From Arthrinium phaeospermum (Eukaryota > Ascomycota > Sordariomycetes > Amphisphaeriales > Apiosporaceae), in assembly GCA_006503535.1 (NCBI GenBank), contig QYRS01000002.1, positions 1,488,001 through 1,552,000 of the forward strand: a stretch of 64,000 bases of DNA, read 5' to 3'. The notes under the pieces were generated by a model. The model was not told where the DNA came from, did no database searches, and saw nothing but the letters and a program-made list of their open reading frames with translations. The stretch's first letter is position 1, and each line of letters begins with the position of its first letter. Position numbers and translations under genes: made by a program. Of this stretch, positions 1 to 10,441 are shown one piece after another.

Positions 1-3000
1 GCCCTGCGGACAAGTTGTAAGTGTTGTCTTGCCCCGTCAACAGTCTCCCTCCTTTCTTCTTTTTCCCCCCTGGGGTAGCTAAGCAGCGCCTATCTGTCTT
101 TCCGTCCCCATACATACCTGTCAACTGACACAAGACAATTTCGTGGTCCCAGGTATCCTGTTGTCTTGGGCGTGCTTGGCAGTGTCATCAAGCTGCCCGT
201 TGGAAAGAACTGATGGATTTTTCTTTCTTTTCGCTTCTATTAATGGGCATGCGAAACACGAATGGTGATATTGTCTTGGCTGGAGGCTACTGCTGCATGT
301 GGGCATTTATCTGCTCATGTGACGCTACGACGATGCAATCTCTCCTCCCCGGGTCCTTTGCTCCCCCCTGAGAAGCAACACACTCCCTTAGGCATTAATC
401 TATAAGAAACGAACAGAATACAGATATCAGTTTCGTACCTGTTTGCGGCTGAGAACTAACACTGGTGTCTGCACTTGAATGCCTGCTTGAGCATAGCAGG
501 CAACTACTTAATTCATCAAGCATGGAAACTGAATTGATTCATCATAATTGTATATTGGCTGTGAGCTTCTGCAGCCCAGTGAACGGTCTGGCGCCCTTTG
601 TCAGCTCCGGCAAAGGGGCTACTTTGGTTTCTGGTATGTAAGATGACATTCGGCCGAGTTACACGCTCACACACAACATACGTAAGCAATCTAAGGTAAG
701 ATCTTAGCAACGAGCGACACACGTGCCGGCATATGGACGCGATGTATGTACTTGTAAGTACAGGAGAAACAATGGACCGGGCGAGCTTATTGGCTCATCG
801 CCAGAAGAAGAAGAAGAAATGCGCAATGTTGATAACGACCGGCTGACCGACTCAACATACTACCGGTACTACACAGATTCCCAGCCCACCCGTGCGTTTC
901 TTATTGGCAGCGATGTGAAAATCCAGTGCAGCGGCACGGGCTGAATAAGCAATTAGACGCTTCGTCTTTCCCCTCCTCTTAACCTACCTAGGGCCTGTCC
1001 ATGTACCTAAATGTGTACGTGTAACGCTGACGATCCGGTTCGACGGTACCGACTCTAGCGAATGCGACTCGACGGCCGAGGGGAAACCGGTGTAACGAGC
1101 GACAAGTCGGTTTTCCTCATTGCTTTTTTAAGACATGGACCGTTTTCTGACAATGTGGGAGAGTACCGAGTACCCAGTAGAAAGTCAGTTGTTGGGCAAA
1201 AATAATAAGAGGAGAAGACTTTGTCGGTCAAGGGGGCCGAGTACAAGAGGTAGGCAGGCAGAGGCAGAAAGGCACGTAGAGGTTTCGTCATATTTTTGCT
1301 TGTTTCTTCAACGGAAGGGCAATTCTGGGTTCTCGGGTCGTTAGGTTACTGTAGGGGACTTCGGTGAACTGGTACGTGGCGAACTGGTGCTCCTTGTCCC
1401 CTTGACCGCCGAATTTCCCAGCGGAGTGGAACGCTTGATTATGCTTGTCTCACACATCCGTGTCCGTACCTAAACTCTGTAAAGTATGGGGGGAAAGCTG
1501 CTTGCTGGGACGGAAACTGATTGGTTTGGCGGCAAGGGATGAGAATGCTGGCCAAATGCTAATAGTCCATGTTAGTTATTGCATCGCGTCCATCGAATCA
1601 AAAGTACGTGTTAGCCTGGTTGGACGTTATCAAAATTCTATTTTGGGGGAGGGGGAGACAGGCGGCCAAAATACCTACCTACTTAGCCACCAGGCGTGTT
1701 AAGTATTCAGCTCGTTGGTCAGCTCGATGCATTGAATATTGTAAAAGAATTCTCCGACTGTCAATGATCTGACACTATCCTGCCCTTTGGTGGCGTACAT
1801 CTATCTTACCTACATGATGTGGCTTGCTCTAGCCGCTCCAAGATCACGGGTTTATTCCGCGGCTTTCACATTCACCATGCCGCAGCGTGATGCGGTGAGA
1901 TGCCGTCAAGGTTTAACGGCTGAGGTATATGTGTCCCGGGGCCAAGGTCCTACATGCAATGCAAGGAACGACAGGACGGCTTGACTAGGCCGGAGCTGAA
2001 TCGTGCGGTAATGGGAAGCTTGAGGGGACATCCAAGCAGCCGGAAGAGGAATGGGGGCCATTGGAGGTAGTTGAAGTGATTAATCAATCGCCCAAGCATC
2101 GTGTGTTGGCTGTCCCATCGTGAGCTGATAGCCAAATACCCTACTTACTACCAGGTACATAGGCTGTACGACGACGGGACCGGAGTGCCTAGATTGGGTG
2201 TAGCCGCCCGGCTGCTTGCAGCCTCTTAGGTCGGCAGGGATCATGCGTCCCAGCGCTTCGGGATTTGATACGTACAAGTACGCATTGCATCTCCGTGGCG
2301 TGAGATGAACGCATTCCAAATCCCGACCGTTTGTTTGTGTAGAACATGATCAAGCACGATTGTCGATTCGAGCGAAACGCCCAAGTTTCAAACATCAGCT
2401 TGTGCTTGTTTTTTTTTCTCTCGGTGTCCTTTCTGGTTTTTGTTTGCCATTCGATCGTTATTTTAACCGTTAGATATCTACCAATATGCATCGTAGGAGT
2501 ATAGTAGTATTAATAAACTCCCATCTGGTTGGTGGTCTGTCTCCTCAGAGGCGACTTTCCATCTCCAAATTTCAGGGAAAGAGCCGGGCCTCCACACCAT
2601 TATTTCCGACATGGTTCGAGAAAGAGGTCATAGTGCTTTGGGTCTTGGCGCGGTGGCCACTGTCGGCTGTCGCTGCTGGTGGTTTGGTGGACGAGGGTTG
2701 CGCTGCAAGTGGGTGTACCATGATCTCGGCTGCTGACGGATTTGCAACAACATGAGATCGCCGCCCAGGTGAGGCCTTGTCATTGGCCGTCACACTCGGC
2801 GGTGATCAGGAACCTACTTCCGAGATGTCCAAACAAATCAGAAGTCGTGGTTACACCTTACTCATTCACTTGATAGTACGGTTTTTTTTTTTTCAGATGC
2901 ATACTTGTAGAACCCAACAACACGGATCTGACGCGCCGGGTCCTCGCTCAGGGAGTGCCGGTAGTAGGCAGTAGTAGCCTGTTTCGACGACGCAGGAGAC

Positions 3001-5697
3001 AAGGCGAGCAAAACACCGTCTGCCACGTTGGCATCGCAGCTTGCAGCCAGCGTTCCATCAAGAGGAACAGACGGACAGACGGTTCCCTGCGCGATAACGC
3101 AGCGCGGGTATTAATATACTAGACTGCATAGTAGGTACAATACTTGGTAATATCATGCGGATGATATAGCCAGATAGCATGTCTTGCCTTTGATACCCAG
3201 TTTCAGTACTAGTATAGCATCGTCGCTCCTCTGCTTACTAGTGCAGCAGTAGTGTTATACATAGCTGAAGCCGCATGACAAGCCTCTCGGTTGGGTGACA
3301 TAGAGGCTAGCTTCTGAGTCTATACTATAGGGAGTAAGTGACATACTCTTTCCTAGCCAGCCACCAGCTGGCGAGTCTGCAAACAATCATAGGCGACCGA
3401 CCGCCCTCACTCACTCCCGGGATGATGCTCGAGAAGGCCAATATGAGGTCACCTGTCACTCGTACTCGAAGCGACGCTCTCGGATTTAGAAATATTAGTA
3501 TTATTCATGAACCATAACAAAGAATACAGTGCTGACGGCAGCCCCCACCACCTTTATGTTGCTTGTAACGTTCTCCTGGGGAGATGAGCCAGCCTATTGA
3601 ACTATGGAGCTAGCCAGCCATCCTTGCTGTTGCAACACCGTCAGGGGGGGCTATCGGAGAGAGCTCGGACATCAGAAATGCCCGTTTTGGGGCTGCTGCA
3701 AAGATGTCAGTGGATACGCTAAATCAATAATGGGCTGATCTGATGGGTGGTAGCTGGGATGATGGGATATGGAGGGTGTACCTGCCGTGAATAGCGAGCA
3801 GGCATGCCTGTTATGTTTGAACAGTGGCGCATGTGAAACAAAATGTTGCCAGCAGTTAAGAACTCTCCGGCCAGAAGCGATGTCCCCCCGCTGAGGCTGC
3901 TGAAGCTAAGAACACGTAGGATCAATGTACATACCTGTTTCCAGCCACATAAGTACATCAAAATGTCGTTTAACCTACTACATACCTACCTGCAGATACC
4001 TACCCAGAATATGGGAGCATTCTCTGCTACTTCTTAGTAGCGGGTCAGGCATGTAGGAGGAGTAGTATCTGCGAGGGAAGACACACCAGTCGGGTCGGTG
4101 AAAGCAGGTTTTAGAGTTTGGGGCCCTTGATCTTTGAGATCAGTCATTGATGGGAGAGTCCCGTGGACTTGGTAAAAAGTAGGTAGCGCGGGGAGGGCGG
4201 CTTCTGGGGCGGCATCGATTGCCTACCAGTCAACCACTGAAGTAAGCGCACCACCAAGCTATTCTGACTCGTGCAGGCCGTCCTGTCATGTATGTGTCTG
4301 ATTCACACACACCTCGCGCGAAGTCCCGCCCAAGGGGCCGCCCTCGATGGTCGTAGCCCTATTGCAAACTACGGTACTGTATACTACACAGAGCATTTGA
4401 TGAGGTGCGGTCTCCTGCGGACGCATTCTCGGGCCACTCCAGTTATATATGTATGTTCTGTGATCGCCGCTGACGAATGTCTGGCCCTCTGGGTCCTCTG
4501 GGTATTACCTATATACCTGCTACAAAGCCAAGATCTATTGATGGGCAATCCCACCATTCCGGAAGACACTGCCTGCAAGACCCGCCCCTCATATGCAGGT
4601 CTCCACATCCAGCAGTGGTACAAGGCCCTTCAGGGCTTGGTTGGGCAAGCTCCGTTTGGGTCTTCGGGTACTTGACACCCTGTAGCCTGTCCAGGCCTCA
4701 CCCAAGCACCCTGCGGCGGGCAGAGGACCCCAAAAGAGCATTAGGCGGGAGCCAGGGTCTTGGATGGGGGTGTGGTTGTACTGCCCAAGTCGAGAAACTA
4801 GCAATAGATTAGGTAGGAGGTGGTAATGTAGTGGTTGTAGGTAGCAACCAGGAAAAGCAAAAGAGGGAAAGAGAGAGAGAGAGGGCGCGCGCGAAAGAGA
4901 GCAAAAAAAACTACATGCAGACCTGCCTACTACCTACCTACATACTTGTACATACATACCACACCTCATACCTACATACATGCTGCTACTGCACGTACGT
5001 ACGGCTTTTTAGTACAACTCGAGGCCCCGTCCACCCAACCTGTCGGTGTTCTTTTGCTTCCTTTCCCACTTCTCCTCCTTTACCAATGACCCTCGATCGC
5101 TCCGGCCTGGCCTCGTCGCGGGGCAGCAATTGATCGATTGTGTTGACCTTCGAATTCCATGTCTCACAGTCTCCTTGAAATATTCTTCCTTTCGCCTAGC
5201 CACGCTCCAGACAGAGTAGAGGACGTTGCTCCTCGGTACAACCACTCATCTCGGCAATTTGTCGTTTATTAGTGGATATCGATATCGCCTTTGCGCGCAG
5301 AGGGAGAGGCGATTCAATCTGACAGCTGCTATATGATATATCGGCCACTGCTCGCAACGCCATCGTTTTACTTTACATATACTCGCTCTGTCGACACCGG
5401 ACACCGCCACCAATTGATTGGTAGCTGCAACCATCTGCCCGCTTCGTCACGCAACACAATATTCAACGGTCACGCCGTTACCGGTGGTCTTTTCTGCTCC
5501 AATCCTGGATTATGCAATACGAATTTGGATTACTCACTGGATGTATATGACGACGATTGTCATAAATTGGTCACGTCAGGTCCTGCAATAACGGCCCCCC
5601 AAGGCCTGAGCCGGTAATTTAAGCAATCTTCACGGGTGGGGCTTGGCACGGTTGGACTTGAGACTTCTTCCAGTTCGTTGAAGCCAGGGACGACAAC
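1..5697. other. Gene-free region with low-complexity tracts
   Basis: No open reading frame in this stretch has an ATG, plausible splice sites and a recognisable protein family. The short frames on both strands look random in composition. Visible features are runs of ACCTACCTA-like sequence (around 3970-4010 and 4925-4985) and a short GA repeat near 4870. The last few hundred bases before 5698 presumably hold the promoter and leader of the zinc-module gene. Confidence 0.6.
4866..4884. repeat. (GA)n microsatellite followed by a GC-dinucleotide run
   Basis: An alternating GA tract of about 18 bases runs directly into an alternating GC stretch and another GA-rich stretch. It lies in intergenic DNA beside a block of CCTAC/CATAC short repeats. 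Confidence 0.85.
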
Positions 5698-6850
5698 ATG
5701 AGTTCTTCGGCAATGGAACCTTCGGCGCAGGCGGAGGGGAACAAGGGGAAGGACAGGAAAGGACTGAGCAAAGTTCTTCGGGGCCTTTCGCGTATGAGGA
5801 CCATCCTCAAGAGGCCCAGCGAGCAACCACACAAATCACCAACCAGCGATCCGCGAGCCGGAAAAGAGGCACCCTTGAATCTGCCGGCAAGGTACGTACT
5901 GCAGTGGTTTCGATTGTGCCTGTGGTCTTATTCTCAACCGCATCTAACACATCATATTAGCTCCGCTGTACCGAGTGTGCCCCTCAAGACGGCAGAACCT
6001 GAGAATGCCACCAGGATACCTCGCTCTCAGGTGTACGACGAGCGTGCGAGGAGATTAGGGGACAGGTTTGGCTTGGAAGTGAAACCTCTGGAATGGAATG
6101 CGGCCCGGGGCGATGTCCTCCGGGTGGAGAAGCCGGTACGGATTCGAATTCACAGGACATGCCACAAATGCCAAGCCACCTTTGGCCCAGGCAACTCGTG
6201 CCCTGGATGTCAACACCGCCGTTGTGAAGACTGTCCCCGCAACCCACCCAAGCGGACAGAGGAGGAGAAGAAAGCCAGCCGTCAAAGACGCGACGCTGCG
6301 GCTGCGACCCAGAAGAGCCAAGACCTGGCACCAATAATCCCACACTATGGTCTAGAGGACCCCCTTATATTGACCCGTCCGAGCCCGAAGCCCGGCGGTC
6401 AAGACCAAGTTCACAAGAAGCACCGGATGCGGATCAGGAGGTACTGCCATGAATGTCAAGCACTGTTCAAGGCGCCTTCCCGTATCTGCGATCAGTGCGG
6501 CCACAAGCGCTGTGGCGACTGTGAACGAATACCGTGAGTCCAACCGTATTTCTACAGACCGTATACACATGCTGACTAACGCTCCTTTCTATTTCAGACT
6601 CAAACAGAAAAAGTATCCCAAGGGATATCCGAATGATGAGCCAGGCACGAGTTGGTCACCCAGGCATATGTGCCATGAGTGTAGCGAAAGATTTCCTGCG
6701 GACGCCGCGGAGGCCACGGAATGCGGCAAATGCTCTCATCAACTTTGCCCAGAATGCCCGCTGTTGGCACCGAAAAAGGGTCTGCCCGGTCCTGGCCCAG
6801 AGGAACTCAAGCTCCTTCACGAGCGTTTAGCCCAACTTTCAGTCGAATAA
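5698..6850 (+). CDS. Protein with three tandem cysteine-rich zinc modules (fungal hypothetical)
   Basis: Exons 5698-5891, 5961-6533 and 6598-6850 give 339 residues. Intron 1 (69 nt) is in frame without a stop. Intron 2 (64 nt) has GTGAGT, a GCTGACTAAC branch region and TTTCAG. The protein carries three copies of one module at about residues 132-156, 227-252 and 281-309. The pattern is C-x2-C, a spacer of 9, 10 or 13 residues, then C-x2-C-x4-C-x2-C with a conserved His in the x4 loop (QHRRC, GHKRC, SHQLC). Each copy therefore has six Cys and one His, enough to bind zinc. Modules of this style (CHxCQxxF ... CxHxRCxxC) recur in filamentous ascomycete proteins of unknown role. The N-terminal 60 residues are basic and disordered. 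There is no signal peptide or membrane segment. Zinc binding is inferred from the cysteine spacing; the cellular function is unknown. Confidence 0.85.
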
Positions 6851-9800
6851 CACCTTTGGCTGGGGCGTCCCTTGTGCTTGTAAGGAGTTGTTGGCATTTT
6901 AAGCAGAAGCGTGCTACAGTCATTTTTCTTTTCTTGATACCCTATACTCATTATGCTTCCGCATATGAAGCACTGCATACTATCAGATCCAATCTAAGAT
7001 ATATTCATTTGTTCTTTATTACTGCCTTTTTTGCATGTCGTGTCGTAATATCTGGAGATGTGTGTGACGTGTCCTGGGTCGCGCGATGTAACAAGTCCAT
7101 CAACCTGACCCCTCGTGACAGGTTCGTAGTATGAGGCAGAGCGGCATGCTTATGTGATACTTGCAATCATGCAGTTATCAGGATGCGACGGGGACTCTCA
7201 ATCAGGCCATACGCGACACATTCAAGCAAAATGACAGACACCATGATACGCACAAATTCTCGGCTTGCAGGGAAGTGAATGAAGCAAGGACAATGCAGCC
7301 AGCCATGTGCGTGACAAGCTACCGGGTCGGACCCCAAGTCCTGGAACGGCGGGGATGGCATACCGCAAAGTGTGGAGGGGGAGGATGAAAGGACATCCCA
7401 TCCATACAGCTGGGTCAACAAGCGAAAGGGCCACACAGGGCCACCGACACTTTCCTCCCTTTCCTTTCTCTCGGAACCGAATTCCAATTGAAAGCTTGTA
7501 CCCGTACTTGTTAGTCTTTTCTGGTGTACATGCAAGCGTATTCCCTCTGACTCTGTTGCGCCAAGAAACTATATGACTGCGCGCACACATCATACGCATA
7601 AATGAGTTGCTGAGGGCTTACTGTTGGTGTCTCAAGCTACACGAGCTTGGCAGGCTGTTCTAGAAACCACGTAGGTGACTTGGTGTTACGGAGCTGAGGC
7701 CCTATTGCAAAGCTGACTGACAATAAGGGGGTCCCCTGTGTATTCTCGTTCAGCCAAGTCGGCTTATTCCGACATACTCGACGGAAACCCCCTCGCGTCA
7801 TGGCTAGCTAGCAGGGACACTCGCTAACCAAAAGACCATCCCGGGTAACCGATTGGGGCAATACGATTCGAAGTTCACGATTGATCGTCGCTCAATATAC
7901 GGTCGAGATGGGGTTTCGGGCTTCATTTTAGTACGACACGTGGTAATAGGCGTTTTGCTGGTGTGCCTCGGTGAGCTCAGCTGCATTAGGTATTTCGGTA
8001 TAACCGCCTAACTGATGCAGCGCCACAGGACCGCCGGCGCGGTTTTTAGGCCAGTATGGATGTTGCAGATCATTCGGTATGGAATTTATTGATTTTATGC
8101 TTACCTGCCTTTGATCTGCTAAGACCCTGATCGTCCCAACAACCTCCCCTATCAGGGCTAACACCGACCGACCACTTACAAGTTTTCCTTTTTTTCCTTT
8201 TTCGACCGTCCGGATGCCTGAGCGAGCCAACGCGAACTATCAAAGCCTAGCGCCGCAAGCCGCTTTTGCCAGTCCGGAGTCGATGTGTGTCTGGACCCAC
8301 CACTCCACGGGGCCGGCAGCTTTGGGAGGGAGGGGGAGAGGCATTCTAGTATAGTGAAATCAAGCATATCTGTCTCGCAAGCTTGGCGCTGGGTACCTAA
8401 TATAAGCATGCGCGGAATTGATACCGCTCTTCAGAGACTAGAGAGGTAGTAGAGGAAGGGGGTGTTTGTAGGAATAGTATTGGTGCCAGACTAGAGGGCC
8501 GCCACGGAAAGCGGCTGAGGTCCAAGAGTCACGCACGGCACATGGAGCTCCAGCAGCCTCTAGTACAGTTAGTACATCGTAGGATATACGTGTATAGGTA
8601 TAGAGCCCGTGAGAACAAAGCAAGACAAGAGCGTAGGCTAGCTTCTTCTTCTGCCTGCATGCCATACTAGCCGCCGGGGCTGCTAGTTGGGGCAGATCAG
8701 CCTCCCCTGATATCCATTGGGCTCGAAAGAGGCATAACCTAGACGATGGAGTGCTGAGATCTTGAATAATACCCATAAGGCTCCGTTTGCATACATATGG
8801 ACTATCGAGACGAGGTCTGCCGCAGGTGGCCCGCCACTAACATCCTTCACGATGCACCTGAGTCGCAGCTTACAGTATACTAATAAGGCACCAGCAATGA
8901 TGTGCTTTTAGTCGTTGGTCTTATATCCTTGTCGATCAAAAAATCATGTTCATCTCCTATCTCGGGCGAATTAGCGATCAGATCAGTTCTCTCAGCTTGA
9001 CTCTCCCCTTTAAGCCCAATAGGCATCCCGAAACCTTCAAAACTCGATGTTTACATCAACAGACTATGCTTCCTCATAGTCACTCGAGCATGTGTATATA
9101 GTTGACGTAAAGGAGAAGCTGTTCGCCTTGAACTAATGTCAGCAGAATATATCAGTCGCGATATACTTTCAGGCAGATTGTTGCACCTTGGAACGACGAC
9201 ATGATTACAGAATGGCGTTCCAGACATGGCGAGGGTTATCGTCATTGCAACTGAGGCCCATGGTGAGCTACGATTTCCACGACCGTCTATTCGCTCTCAG
9301 CGAACCTCGAATTCCCTGTAGGAGTACTGGCCTTTTATGTTCTGGGGGCCTGAAGGGCCTCAGGCCCTACGGGATGAAATGCACACGCGTACACTACACT
9401 CGCTTTACCCAGAACTCTCTGTATTTCACCGAGACGTCTCCAGTGCCACTTTTCAATATTCCAAGGATCACCAACATGTTGATATCGTCCTTTACTCGAT
9501 GAATACTTATGAAAACGAATGCCGTCAAGGCTGTCCCTAGCAGTCGTCAGGCATCTGCTAGATCGGGGCACCGACGACTTATTTGCTAAAAAGACACTGG
9601 TGAGCCTAATTTATATCGATAGTATTGTGAATTACCCGGGCATTAGTTTTATGGGATGCGCCAACATTCTGAGCAACTCGATCATACCGCATCAACGATG
9701 AATTGTGGCTTCAGTCATGTTCATCGGGCCAGAGGCGCGATATATCGCATGGAATGACATACGGACACCAGTGAGAAACCCAGGTCTCACCAAGATGTTT

Positions 9801-10441
9801 CTCAGATTGTTCTTCCAAAACTGGTAGAACCGATTTACGAGCTACCCCTATTCTGAGCGACGACGAGTCGGAATAGGGGTAGCTCGTATATTTTTCCCAG
9901 GTCCCTGAGAATTCCACCAAAGGCATCATTGGTGATGCTGGACAACTTCATTGAGAAATTTGCATGCCAACGTACTTTCATCTGGTCACTTAATACGTTG
10001 TTTTTACTTGCAACAGTTTTCACCATTTCCGGCAACATATCATCTGTTGCATCTTGCCTTGGGCGACGAGGCATAAGACTTGGATGCCCTGCCCCACCTT
10101 GGGGGCTGGATTGCTTAGCTGGGGCGCATTGTCGCGTCGGGTCGCGTCTGCAAAATGTCAATTAGCGGGTTGCTTTGGCTACCAATTGACAACTTTACCT
10201 AATGCTACAGGGGTGTTTTACCAGCATCGCAGCTACCTAGAACTAGCACCTATTGCCTATTTTACTTTACCACTCAAGACTGCATCCCGAGACGTACCTA
10301 TACTGCACGTAACGTCATTCGCAAGAACGAATATCCCGAAAACTTACCTACCTATCATTTCTGCAGTAATGTCCGGCGTGGTATCATCATAACAATCCTC
10401 CAAGTTGCCCCTGCCGGCCACAGTGAACAGCAGGCCTCCCA
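6851..10441. other. Gene-free region between the zinc-module gene and ORC4
   Basis: No convincing gene is seen. A minus-strand open frame at about 9835-10161 has protein-like composition but lacks an ATG at its start and matches no family I know; it may be a gene relic. The region holds one striking feature, the perfect inverted repeat at 9836-9888. The last few hundred bases presumably form the ORC4 promoter and leader. Confidence 0.55.
9836..9888. repeat. Perfect 18-bp inverted repeat with 17-nt spacer (hairpin)
   Basis: The arms 9836-9853 and 9871-9888 are exact reverse complements (left arm starts TACGAGCTACCCC). Inside, a T-G wobble plus G-C and A-T pairs extend the stem, leaving an 11-nt loop. 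Outside, a single T-T mismatch is followed by two more pairs and a wobble. It lies in intergenic DNA with no adjoining repeat copies that I could see. It could be a relic of a small inverted-repeat element, a cruciform or protein-binding site, or the precursor of a structured RNA. Confidence 0.9.

Noticed and set aside
4271..4675. A 134-codon plus-strand frame
   Set aside because: Starts with GTG, no domain, and overlaps competing frames of equal quality.
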